DNA of 64,000 nt. Origin: Platerodrilus igneus (taxonomy: Eukaryota > Arthropoda > Insecta > Coleoptera > Lycidae). The translations under genes were made by a program, and so were the position numbers. The notes beneath the pieces are model-generated. The model made no database searches, was not told the DNA's origin, and worked only from the letters and a program-made list of their open reading frames with translations. Of this stretch, positions 25,149-35,715 are shown one piece after another. Each line of letters starts with the position of its first letter. Positions within the stretch are counted from its first letter, which is position 1. The DNA lies in assembly GCA_036346225.1 (NCBI GenBank), contig JARFIW010000170.1, positions 5,642,501 to 5,706,500 of the forward strand. Reading direction: 5' to 3'.

Positions 25149-25408
25149 CGTTATCGGTAGTTTCTTAAGAATGAAAAGCTATGTTAATACTTCTGAAGGT
25201 AGTTTTTATTCTGCATCCGAAAATGTAAAAATATAATGTCTCATTTTAAAAAGTGATAAGCATTTCCGGCTAAACAGGAAGTGGCAAAACATTGAAAATG
25301 ACATAAATAGATTCTTTAATTATAACCACAATCTATACAAAATTTCAAAAAATTGCACTTTAAATAAAAAAAATTATTCGACCACTCCGGGACTTTATAC
25401 TAACCCGG
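25149..25408 (-). repeat. Right long terminal inverted repeat
   Basis: Reverse-complement partner of 24388-24648. Confidence 0.85.
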
Positions 25409-26464
25409 TATTTACTTCTCTACGTTCCTGCTCTAATTCTGTTACATCTGCTTGCTCTTTGTATAAGCTAAGTATTCTCCGTCTATCCCTATAACTCGAA
25501 CGCTTTTTCCAACTCAACAAACCCTATACACACACTTTCTCCGTTCTCTATTGCTTTCTCTATTATCACATTTAAAGCTAAAATGGCCTCCCGTGTTCCC
25601 CTGTTTCGCCTAAACCCAAATTGATCTTCTCCTAATATTTATTCAGCCCGTTTAGCCATAGATCTTTGTACTATTCTAGTTTATATTTTTGTCGCGTGCA
25701 TTGTCAAACTTATTGTTCAAAAATTTTCAAACCTATCGCCATCTACCTTTTTTGGTATAGTGACTATGGTATTGTTAGAAAGCTTTGGGTATCTCGCTTT
25801 TCTCATACATATAGCTCACAAATTGGATCATACGTTCTATTAGTGCTTGCCCAGCGGCATTCAGAGTTTCTGCTTGCACCTGATCTATATCCAGTGCCCA
25901 ATTATTTTTCAGATTCTTTAATATTAATTTAAACTCATATCTTAGTACAGGATATCCTAAGTCATCTTTTCCAATATCATTCCCGTTCTAGTGCTTCTAG
26001 TTCCTGTCCTGCAAATAAATTTCTTCTACATTCTCTACATTTTCTACAACGATGTTTCCTACCGCGCCCCTTACATTTTTGCTATACGGTTTTATATCTG
26101 AAACATTCATTCTAAATAGTTTGTATGCTACGTCTGTCTTTCCTATTTACATCTTAGTTGTACCTCTGCACTTTTGATCAATCTGTTGTTCTTTAGCTTT
26201 CGTGCACTTGCGAATAATTTCCCGTGCTTTCCTGCTTCGTCTGGTCTGTTATTATAATTTTGCCTTTCTTGTATTAAACTCAGAATGCTTGTTACCCGTG
26301 GTTTCTGATTTTCAGTTTGTTTATAGCCCAGAATATCTCGATCCACCCTGTTCAAGCTGGGTTTAATGTTATTCCATTCTGCTTCTACTTCCTTAGTAAC
26401 AAAAATTTTCCCGAGGTCTTTCAGCAATTTGTTTGCATTTTTCTCAAATCTTTTGTGGATATCT

Positions 26465-27365
26465 CTATCTTTGAGAAGTCAAAGTGCCTTTTTCCGTTCC
26501 TTTCTTTTTCAAATTTTTTAATTTAAGCGCGCCTTTCATAACTTCGTTATGGTCAGTATCTGTATCTTTTTCTGGGTAGCTGCTACAGTCTTTTACTTGA
26601 TTCCTAAGCCGTGGTCTAACAAGAATGCAATCTACTTGATATCTCCCTATGTCTCCTGACATCTTCCACGTGAATCGCCTTCTAGCATGAAGTTGAAATT
26701 ATGTATTTGTGACGGTTAAATTGTTTTTGTCGCAATACTCTACCGGCCTATATCCCCTATCCATTCTTATACCTACACCCAATAAACCTACTACAGTTCC
26801 TTCTCTACCCTCACCTACCACTGCATTAAAATCTCCTATAATTATTAAGCTTCGTGTTGTTGTACAAATCATACTATGTCTTCGATATATTTGCAAATCG
26901 TTTATACTTCACTGTAGCTAGAGGTGAGAATATAAGCTTGTATATACTCCCTGTATGTTTGTTGTGGTTTGTTTTGTATTTTTCTTAATCTTTCTTGGGT
27001 ATTAAACCACTCAGAGTTTTTAAAATTGTGTTAGTTTACGTTTCGATCCATGACCGGTTTAGATTTTAATCTAACCGTGAGTACTCTTTCGTTCTTTGTA
27101 AGTAGTTTTCTGCAGTATCCATATCTTTTTCCGCATGACTATTCCCACGCCCAAATTTCCTTCTTCTGATCCTCTATGAATTACCATTGAGTCCTCGTTC
27201 AAAAAATGCTGCGACTCTGGCCACCGAACTTCGCTAATCCATACTATATATAATGCTAGTTCATCAATTTTGTTCAAATTCTCTAGCTTGCTTACTTGCT
27301 TCATGCTGCTATCGTTCCAAGCCCCAATGAGCAAGATATCCCAGTTCTTCTTTTCTTCTTATTGA
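26465..27365 (-). pseudogene. LINE endonuclease domain, broken
   Basis: Broken minus-strand frames together cover an exonuclease-endonuclease-phosphatase domain, which nicks target DNA to prime reverse transcription. Visible in order are a GAWNDSSM start (usually GTWNVRSM), KLENLNKIDELAL then ISEVRWPES around 27200, GVGIVM near 27130, GDFNAVVG near 26836-26813, YQVDCILVRPR near 26620, and TDHNEV near 26557. These correspond to the domain's metal-binding and catalytic positions (asparagine of WN, glutamate of SE, GDFN, and the aspartate-histidine of SDH). Intervening stops, for example around 26900-27070, show it is inactive. Confidence 0.82.
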
Positions 27366-27840
27366 GCTTGTCGGTCACATGGAGAGTATGTTAACCCTGG
27401 AACCTTTTACCTCAAAGGATGCCATCATTTTTTAATACGTTTTTGGTACGCTGTGTACCTGAGAAGTAATGTGGTGGTTTCTCGTAACCTTCCACATCTC
27501 AGTAGTGTGTCTTAGAATACCATACCGACCCTAAGGTCTTTGCCACTCTAAGTACCAAAAGAGTTACTGAAATCTTTCAGGGTTAAAGATTGTAAAAGTT
27601 ACTCAAGTGCAGATAATTATCACAAGCTAATAGCAACAAAATCTGATTTAAAGCTGACAGAAAAAAGTAAAAATATCTGAATCAAATATAAATAAATTAA
27701 AATACATTAAAATTAGGGGAATATATGAATATGATAAAAAAACAAAAGTGTTAAAAACGCAAGAAAACTGTCAGTTCCATAAGAAAGTAGTACGAATATG
27801 GAACGAATAAGGAACTAAAGCTTATGTAGTTAGGAGAGAA
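27366..27840. other. Spacer between two divergently oriented LINEs
   Basis: No frame or motif recognised. The first ~230 bases may be 5' untranslated sequence of the minus-strand LINE. From about 27640 the sequence becomes A-rich and leads into the plus-strand LINE relic. Confidence 0.35.
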
Positions 27841-29150
27841 AGATAAAATGGCAATTCATACCTTTAATAAAAGCATATATAGAAGTGTGACAACAGAACA
27901 AGGTAGGCAAAAATATAGACAACTAAAGAATTAAATAAAAAAATTGCAGTGTACTCCAAACAGCAATGGGTGCATCGGAATTGTTGGGAAGTGGAATTGG
28001 CAATAAATAACGAAAAACTAGACATCTACAAGAGAGCTAGAAATAGAAATAATGCAATTAAAGATCAAGCAAGCATAACATTGGAAGAAGTTAACTATAT
28101 AGTACAATTTATGTTTTTGTGGTCATATCATGAATGTTCCGTCCGAATGTACTACATTGTAAGTAAAAGATATGAAGAAACCCTTTATTTTACTAAATAA
28201 CATTTAACGAACATCGAAAACATGGGTGAGGTAGAAGATGAGGAAGCAGCATGTAAAGTACCAAGAACGGAATTAGTAAAAGCACTAAAGAACCACACTT
28301 AAGAAAAACCCCGGGAATAAATCAATACCAGCAGAGTTAATTAGACGAACGGCAAGATGAAAAAAGAACGCTGCTCTCGGCCTTTGCAATGAGCAGATAG
28401 GTGACGTTTCTGAAGAAATCAGGACCAAAGAAGTACAACAATTTTAGGACAACTAGCGTGCACAGCTAATTGTTCAAAAATGCTAACTGAAATAACATAT
28501 AACTGAATACAGAATAAAATAGAAAGCAAAGGTTAATATTAGAAGAAAGTAACTAGATTTAAATACTTTTAAAATGTATAGATTGTAATATATTGTTTTG
28601 GACTTCAAAGGAAATGGGGATAGATTTCAAAAACAGACAAATAATTTACAATTTATATGGGAAACAAACGGCAGTAATAGAAATAGATGATGAGGTAACG
28701 AAATAAAAGATTGATAAGAATCTAAGAGATGGACGAATTTTATCAATTATTTTTATTTAATTCTTATTTTATTTAACTTGTACATTGAGCAAGCAGTAAA
28801 AAAATAGAAAAAGTAGAAGACAGATGCTGTAATTCGGAACGAAAAAAATTCAAGAGCTGAGATACGCAGTTGAAATAGTTATGTAAGCAAAAACAAAATG
28901 AAGTTAGAAATAGGACTAAATAAGATAAAAAAAGTTTAGATAAAGATTTGCACACGAAAATCAACGTTACAAAGCAAAGTTAATGAAATGCAGTAAATAA
29001 GATAGTTGTAGCTGCGCGGTCAAAAAAGTTAAATATAATGGTTTTATTATTTAAGAAGTTGAATTACAAATGGCAATAGAAGTAAAGAGACGTAAAAAGT
29101 AGAATAGCCCGAGGAAGAAAGGCATTTGATGTGCAAGGTGATAGCTCTAG
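27840..29150 (+). pseudogene. Second LINE, reverse transcriptase region, heavily decayed
   Basis: Fragments of a non-LTR reverse transcriptase appear in changing plus-strand frames. Near 28310-28350 there is PGNKSIPAELIRR (usual form PG.DGIPAELIK). Near 28650-28705 IIYNLYGKQTAVIEIDDEV matches the segment before the GVRQG motif. Near 28785 the minus-to-plus order continues with an EQAV-like piece. LRYAVEIVM near 28858 replaces the catalytic Y-A-D-D motif, so the active site is lost. Near 29090-29130 a RIARGRKAF-like piece corresponds to the YLGS/AFNKK region. Stops are frequent, and the copy is much older than the minus-strand LINE beside it. Confidence 0.65.
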
Positions 29151-29439
29151 CTTAATATAATACTATTAAATGTTTGTGTTTGAAGCGTATTACGCGCCAA
29201 AAAGCGCTCCACAAAAAGTTTTTAAAAATAATTAATCGTATAGGACTTTTTGTATAATTCATTTAAGGATATTACACATGTATGTGCAATATAGTTATAA
29301 AATAGAACGTGTGAATTATCTTTGGAAATTTTTAGAAATAGCTTAATTATGGAGTAATACCATGGGAAAAGAACGTTAAATATAATTTCACACGGTCCGC
29401 AATAGACATAGGTCGCATTCCCGACCAAATAGGACGGAG

Positions 29440-29850
29440 AACAAAAAAGAGTGGTGATCTGACTAGTTATTAGAAATGGGCCATGAGATTCATTCCTGTC
29501 TTGACTATACTATCTTTAATAACGTGTGCGAGAAAAGTGCATTATAGACTATGCAGCGGAGTGTTTACCTGTCGCTTCCTAATAGCTCCCGTTATTTTCT
29601 GTGTTCCTGTATATGTTTTAAGAAAAACCAGCGTGCTCTACTACAGATATATGAGCTAAACAACAGCCGCATAAACAACGTACAACCCTGAGATAAAAGA
29701 ACAATTATGTTACCCAGATGATTAATATCCATTAATTTAGCAAACAAGCAGATTTATTAATTAACGTTGTTAACTCGAAACGTAAATTATGCTATCTTAT
29801 TTGTAAATTCTGTGTAACCTAGTACGCCCTTTCTGCAAGCACGCGACTAA
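29440..29850 (+). repeat. Dispersed repeat family A
   Basis: It aligns by eye with 37090-37525. Both have a TTTACCTGTC block, TTTAAGAAA, a CTGTTTGT/CTGTGTTC-like stretch, AACAACCG/CAACAGCCG and the 3' block TTTGTAAATTCTGTGTA followed by a CGCCCT motif. It lies between two halves of the plus-strand LINE relic, so it probably inserted there. No coding content. Confidence 0.5.
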
Positions 29851-29899
29851 CTACCGTACATTTACCTTTGCTTATACTTATAAAAAGTGTAACACTATA

Positions 29900-30260
29900 T
29901 GGTTACCAAAAATGGAAGAAATTCGAAGGTTAGAAGCTTCGCGTAGATGTAATGCTACAGGATAACATTCAAGATCAGTTGAACAGATACAATTAATAGT
30001 AACAGGTTTTTGGAAATGGTTCAAGAAAATAAGAGTAAAACGAATGTAATTAAAAGTTCGGGGAACAGGATGGTGTAAGTATCTTAAGGCATGATGGAAT
30101 GGTTATATAGTAAGTGAGAGCAGAGCAAAACGTAACGTCGGTGAAAGAAGGCAAAGACCAGATTAAGAAAGAAGCAAGAAAAATAGTTACAGGCACTGAA
30201 CGAGTTAACTCAGAATAGGTAAATGCGGAGAGCTGCGTCATACGAACGTCGAAGACAAAG
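29900..30260 (+). pseudogene. Second LINE, 3' coding end, decayed
   Basis: Pieces such as QDNIQDQLNRYN near 29958 and KRNVGERRQRPD near 30128 resemble the terminal part of non-LTR polymerases (RNE.IR..L then KR..GRPR.RW). It appears to continue the relic at 27840-29150 after the family A repeat. Confidence 0.5.
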
Positions 30261-30359
30261 ACTCCTACATATCGAAACTTTACTTGGCTAATAATTTAAG
30301 TATTATAAGGTGTCGCATATTCTTTTTAACATTTTATCAACTATAAGTTCCAATATAAA

Positions 30360-30850
30360 CGTATTGACGTACATGCGGGCAAAACAATTAAGTTCCGCAA
30401 TATACTTTATATCGTTAGCAGTATAGCACGTTAGCCTTAAATAAAATTAAGCTGGAAATATACAAGGGTAGCAAACAAGTTTATAGCTTTTTTACTTCCG
30501 CACTAGAAAACTTTCCTGAACTTTATTAGCTCCGAACTCGCACGTATTAAACGTATTTCATCTTTCATAATATTTAAGCAAAAGGATAAAAAAGAATTTG
30601 CACTATAATAGTTCAAGGTTTAACATTTGTCTGATTTATATAAAACTGTTAAAGCGCAGTGTCAGTCACCTTCGGTGTAGGAACGTGTTCAAGGTTTATA
30701 ACTATTATTCTTACAATTTATTCTAAATCGAAACTACAGGCAATGCTAGCACTATCATTTATAACGTTGGCTTACTGCAAATGGATACGAGGTCGAGGAT
30801 GCACTAAATAAAAATATAACGTTGTTAGTTGAATATTTAAATCTATCATA
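30360..30850 (+). repeat. Dispersed repeat family B, diverged copy
   Basis: It has the TTAAATAAAATTA..CTGGAAATATA start, an ACTTCCGC.C..GAAA block, a GTGTAGGAACGTGTTCA stretch and ATTCTTACAATTTATTCTAAAT. These match the order of the copies at 7200 and 1930. Confidence 0.5.
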
Positions 30851-30999
30851 GTTGATGAATAGACGCTACGAAAGTTATTTTTCGGGTCTTGGGAGCGGTG
30901 TTTTTAAAAACTACTTCCAAAATTTGTAACAAATTTTATTAGTTTAATCAGACATTAATTATGGAATTTTAACAAACTGGTTTAAAATTACTCGTAAGT

Positions 31000-31425
31000 G
31001 GAAAAATAATTACTAATCGAACTAATATGAGTAGCTTAAACAAACTACAATGTTAAAGCTGAAATACTTGAGACTGACTGACTAGTCTTGGGGCTCCCGG
31101 GGTATTTATGTTGCCCATGCCCTTCACATGTCTGTGGAACTTACAGAGGTCATGTCTGCTGATTTCTTAATACTATTCATGATACAATGTAACAATCTTA
31201 CTTTCTAGGTAATCACGTTTCTAAAGCGTCTGTGACATGCCACCTGCAGTATCACTATCGTCTGGAATACAATGTATTGCATCCGTTCTTACAACTGTTA
31301 ATAACCTTTATTTAATTATCCTTGAATTACATTGTTGCACTTGACTTAATAATTTCTTTATGATTTCTAATAATTCCTAATAACTTCTATTTTATAATAC
31401 ATACGTAGATTGGAAGATACGTAAC
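31000..31425 (+). repeat. Dispersed repeat family C, copy 1
   Basis: Direct repeat of 33020-33440. Shared landmarks are ACAATGTTAAAG, GAGACTG.CTG, a GGCTCC.GRGGTATTTATGTT-like block, CATGTCTGCT, CCTGCAGT.TC and TCTGGAATAC. No open frame is conserved between the copies. Confidence 0.6.
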
Positions 31426-31998
31426 TCGCATTCATCAAAAAAATTAAGAAAATTTCTTACACAGTACGTTAGAAATAATCCCATTTAAAAATATACCGAA
31501 AGAATTACAATTATGGTTTACAATGTAACAAGACATGATAGAAATAAGGTTGTTACAATGTAGTTAAATACAAAGAAAGGGCTACTTATTTAGTGAAATC
31601 CACAGATATTAGGCTACGAATGATCTAACCAAACATCATCATAAATTACAATGCTGTATGTTAGAATGTCCACACGTTATAAACTGCAAAACGTAATGAA
31701 CACAGGCTAATAAGCATCATGAAACAAAGAAACATTTTTCTCGTGGTTCAATACAAGCTCAATAGAAAGACAGTCATATTACATACTCCTAAAAGAGATA
31801 AAAATGGGGAAAGTTAGAGGACAACGTAAGATAGTTTTGGGCCTTTGGGAGCTTCTTTTTAAAAAGACTTTATTTCCAAATTTACACTACGCGTCTTGAT
31901 AACAATATGACTTGCAGCTCTGGTTGTTTAATTAAACGGATTTATGTTCACTTTCTTTTCGAAAATGTTAAAAAGTACTCGTCGGAATTGCTAGATTT

Positions 31999-32945
31999 TT
32001 CGTTCCGTTTTCTTTATGAAAATTTCGCGCACACCTTACAGCGTGGTGAGTATTGATGGTTTTATAAACCTGCACTTGTCGGCGTAAATAAATTAATATT
32101 TTTCGTACTCATTCTAGCTTCCTGCGGGGGACACGATAGTTCTTGAATTGCCGCTCCTGGGGTATAGAAGGCTGCACCAGTAGCGTGGTCTCAGGTCCAT
32201 CTGGCCCGCTCCGGTCCTAGGAGCGAAGGAGAGCTCCAACACCGTGAACACGCTGGTGAATGTTTCGTCCCTACTTACTTTGAGCCTCTATATATTTGGA
32301 CTTCCCTGTTTAAACTCATGCATGCACAAAATTACTTTGTCTATACGAAAATTTTGAAACTATTTTGGAGCTCTTTGCCATGTTCTGAATGTAGTACTAT
32401 CTGTTTTAACTAACTCCAAAACAAAAGGATATACTGCTTATTACTGTGTAACTGGGTTAAAATGTTTAATGGATAACTGATTTAAAATGCTTACTCTTAT
32501 GCGAGATTGTGTTTTTGTTGTTAATAATATTGTAATTATTATGTATTTCATGTAATGAATTAGGTATTTACATTGATGATTTAGGCTGTGGTTTTTAGCG
32601 TTGTACTTTGGTAATTTTTCGCTGGGTAAGTCAGATGAGGAGGGACCTAAAAACTGCAGCTCGCCAGTTTAAGAGGTATTTTTTTTGTTGGGTTTCTCTT
32701 GATATATGTATATTGGGGTTATTGAATTGTTTTTTTTTGGTTTGGAAATACTATGTTTTGTACATATTTTGTTTAATTATAGGATTTTTTTGTATGTTTT
32801 GTTATAAGTGTAAATGATTGCGTGTATTTTTATTTCAGGCCTTCCTATTTACTTTTAGTGTGTATAATACCCCGCCCCCTCACCGAATGAGCCCGGTCAA
32901 TTTTTCTTTCTTTCTTCTTTGTCGTCTTTTTTTGGTTGGCTACGT
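31999..32945 (+). repeat. Element G, plus-oriented copy
   Basis: Its reverse complement matches 34962-35715 in several collinear blocks: TATGAAAATTTCGCGCAC at the outer end, GCTGTGGTTTTTAG in the middle, and GAGCCCGGTCAATTT plus a TTTCTTTCTTCTT pyrimidine tract at the inner end. The two copies enclose 2 kb that include family C and the 95-bp array. They may be two insertions of one element or the arms of one large foldback transposon. Confidence 0.65.
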
Positions 32946-33019
32946 CACTGCACGTAACAACTTTAATTTCAATTGTTTAATTACAAAAAATTCACTAAAC
33001 TTTAAGTAATTGACAAAAT

Positions 33020-33440
33020 ACTTGGAGTTAAAAATTATTAATTAAAAATTAGGGTAAGTAGCTTTAACAACCAACAATGTTAAAGTTGTGAAGCTCGAGA
33101 CTGGCTGGCCATCTTGGGCTCCTGAGGATGTTTATGTTATTCCTGCTCTTACATCACTTTGTGGGAAATGCAGATCCCATGTCTGCTATTTCTTGATACA
33201 ATACAAAGTATTACATTTTAATAATTTTAGTTCTAACAATTGCTGTCTTATTGTCTACTGTGACCTGCACCTGCAGTGTCGTATTAAGTCTGGAATACCA
33301 TGTAACTGTTTTCGTTCTCACGTCTGGTTTGTAAACTTTCATTAACCTTTTACTATGTCCTTCAATTATAGAATGTAACAATAATTCTTAAATCTTCATA
33401 ATTCCATTTAAATATACATATATATTAATTTAGGGTATAT
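33020..33440 (+). repeat. Dispersed repeat family C, copy 2
   Basis: Direct repeat of 31000-31425, about 2.03 kb downstream. An 85-residue open frame at 33088-33345 lies within it. The first copy does not preserve this frame, so it is probably not a gene. Confidence 0.6.
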
Positions 33441-34307
33441 GTAACTCGTAACCTAACCGGATAGTCGAGGTTATGAGATAAGATCAACGAGCGTTAACGT
33501 GGTGATAACCTCAACAACTTAATTAGAAATTTTGAAAGACTGGTTCCAATCCCACAGGTAGACATAAATTACCAATCGTACAATGAAGTCACTACTGGCT
33601 CCGTGGAATTCTTTATTCCGCTGTACGTGGTAGTCGTCAGTTGTATAAATTTTTTTGTTTTATTGATGGCATTTATGCACGCAGTTTATAAAATTAGACA
33701 TTTAAAAAATTATAAATATTTCACCATTATTGCAACATACTCGTGTTAATGTGATTCTATATACATCATCTGGACGTTGCACTTTTATTTGAAAAGCTGA
33801 GGACGTGCATTAAACTGCTTTAGGCAACTTTAAAATTCTGCGTATTTACCTGTTTAAAGGAATATTGTTATGCCGCTTATATTTAAATAGATTTAGGTAA
33901 CGCAGTGATAAGAAAGTGGTTGTTTTCTTGGTTTACAACTACAAGTTAGGATTGTGTAAAAAGAACTACATTCAATCAGAAGACCGACGTACATGAATAC
34001 TCGTCTTCCAGAGGATTATCACTAAACCGGACGAGTTCGCACCCATTAGTTTAGTACATAAACAAGCCTTGTAAAGAAGTGTTAGTGATAACGTAATTTG
34101 GCATTTAAATGATTTCTATTTCCTTTTAGCGAATTTTCTTTTTGTTTTATAGGGACCCACTTCGCACCGCTCTAATTACTCGGTGCACCATCAATTTGTT
34201 GCGGGATTGTCGCGTTCCCTATGAGCAATTTAACATTTAAATAGTCTAACGACTCTTTAGCCCGTAGCACACGAACTTACCATATCTCAAAACTAAAGGC
34301 TAGCGAT

Positions 34308-34960
34308 TAAAAAGGGCGAAGGTGGTCTATTACAAAACCATCCAAAATATATCATTTTTTGGCGAAAGAATAACAAAAAGGGTATTCGTTCATTCTCTTG
34401 TATAACGAGGATGGTCGATTGCAAAATCATTTAAAAGATCTATTTTACTGCCGAAATGTAACAAGAGGTCATAAAAGATATTAACCCTTTTTATTGTAGG
34501 ACGAAGATGGTCGATTGCAAAACCATCTAAAAGATCTATTTTCCTGCCGAAAAATATCAGGAGAATATAAGAGAAATTAGTTTTTTTCTTGAAGGACGAA
34601 GGTGGTCTTTTGTAAAACCATCTAAAAGATCTTTTTCTGTGGAAAGGTAACAGGATAATATAAGGGGTATTAGTACTTATTCTTGTAGCACAAAAGTAGT
34701 TGATTGCAAAACCAACTAAACGATCTCTACCTGCCCAAAGATATCAGGAGAACACAAGAGATATTTGTTCCTTTTCTTGTAGGATGAAAGTGTCGATTGC
34801 AAAACCATCTAAAGGATCTCTTTTTCTGCCGAAAGATAACAAAAGGACATAAAAGATATTATTACTTATTCTAGTAGAGCGATAATTGGAAAACTATCTA
34901 AAATATCTCTTCCCGACGAAAGGTGCCAGGAAAACATAGGGGTATAAGTTTGCTACGTAC
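34308..34960 (+). repeat. ~95-bp tandem array, nearly 7 units
   Basis: Units begin near 34310, 34407, 34503, 34598, 34692, 34786 and 34881. A unit reads approximately GAAGGTGGTCGATTGCAAAA, CCATCTAAAAGATCT, CTGCCGAAAGATAACAGGAG, ATATAAGAGATATTAG and TTCTTGTAGGAC. Units are diverged. The array ends next to the minus-oriented element G. A lone unit recurs at 36255. Confidence 0.85.
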
Positions 34961-34961
34961 A

Positions 34962-35715
34962 ATGACGTATTAAAAAAAACAAGGAAGAAGAAAGAAAGAG
35001 AAATTGACCGGGCTCAATCGGTGAGTAGGCGGGGCAGAATACCTACACAAATTAAATCAGGCTTGAAATAAATGTAAACAAACAACACACTCCTAACCAT
35101 AATCATACAATTTCTAATTAACAAAAAAAAATAAAAATTAATTATGTACAAAAGCATAATGGCACCACCAAATAAACAAACCGTACTTACAACTTAAACA
35201 TATTTACAAGATCAACAGAAATCCTCTCTAACATGGAGAGCTGCCGTTTGTAGGTGCTTACCCTTTACGTTATTTCGCAACACAACAAAACACAAGAAGA
35301 ACACTAAAAACCACAGCTCTTAATGGTTGTAAATATAAAAATTGCATGTGCCTCATTGGCAGGACAATATATTAACTAATAAAAATTTAGCACATAAAAA
35401 TTAAAGCACATGGTAACCCAACAGTTATAACTCATCCATGTACGTCTACGATTATTTACAGTAATCCGCTTAAGGCCATCAAGTGTGGTTACCAAATGAT
35501 GTCAATTAGTACTTACGCACTCACTCTCGAGTTGCTGCTGTCGGACCGGCTCCCACCATATCTACCGACGGGGCAAAAAGAGGGGCGCGTGATCCCACCT
35601 TGGGGTTGTCCTCCCATTACAACAAAGGGCGACCATCCATCGTGGCTTTAAGAGCCGCCGGAAGAAATCATCACTCTGTAAGGCGTGCGCGAAATTTTCA
35701 TAAGGAAAACGAAAC
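34962..35715 (-). repeat. Element G, minus-oriented copy
   Basis: Inverted partner of 31999-32945. It starts with the purine tract AAGAAGAAAGAAAGAG next to ATTGACCGGGCTC and ends with GTGCGCGAAATTTTCATA. Its GC-richer interior at 35520-35660 has no close match in the other copy, so one copy has lost or gained sequence there. Confidence 0.65.

Larger units (their letters stand above)
24388..25408 (+). mobile_element. Tc1/mariner-like element with ~260-bp inverted repeats, inserted in LINE
   Basis: The 1021-base element sits between TA dinucleotides (24386-24387 and 25409-25410). Its left end begins CCGAGTTAGTATGCAG; the reverse complement of its right end begins CCGGGTTAGTATAAAG. The two ends can be aligned for about 260 bases each with scattered changes, unusually long for this superfamily. 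Removing element plus one TA brings together LINE sequence ahead of the KGVRQGS motif, apart from one base of frame drift. That confirms insertion into a pre-existing LINE. The interior holds a decayed transposase on the plus strand. Confidence 0.9.
23500..26430 (-). pseudogene. LINE reverse transcriptase region, broken
   Basis: A linker around 26143-26427 (94 residues, basic, rich in K and N) precedes the polymerase. Around 25640-25500 the frame reads EDQFGFRRNRGTREAI followed by FVELEKAFE. That is RT motif A with both expected aspartates (FVDLEKAFD) changed to glutamate. KGVRQGSALC lies just left of the transposon at 24388, and RFADDIAVLASSKEEL contains the catalytic FADD at 24249-24238. 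The C-terminal region (YLGS.., AFNKKR..) follows. An open frame at 24151-24483 joins about 32 residues of transposon sequence to the RT and is an artefact of the insertion. Confidence 0.83.
23479..27365 (-). mobile_element. RTE-like LINE, near full length, interrupted
   Basis: Reading from 27365 down, the minus strand shows an apurinic-type endonuclease and a reverse transcriptase in the order normal for non-LTR elements. It ends at 23479 with a TGATAA-like tail. Without the DNA transposon at 24388-25408 it is about 2.87 kb, close to the usual ~3 kb of RTE elements. The frame is broken several times, so it is a fossil. The clade call rests on the single endonuclease-RT reading frame, the wording of the RT motifs and the short simple-repeat tail. 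Related non-LTR clades are not excluded. Confidence 0.85.

Noticed and set aside
33088..33345. 85-residue frame with several cysteines as a possible small secreted protein gene
   Set aside because: It lies inside dispersed family C, and the sister copy at 31000-31425 does not keep the frame. I see no signal peptide or domain.
34308..34960. Regular ~95-base repeats as a CRISPR-like array
   Set aside because: The whole unit repeats with divergence, there is no short exact repeat with unique spacers, and the surroundings are eukaryotic transposons.
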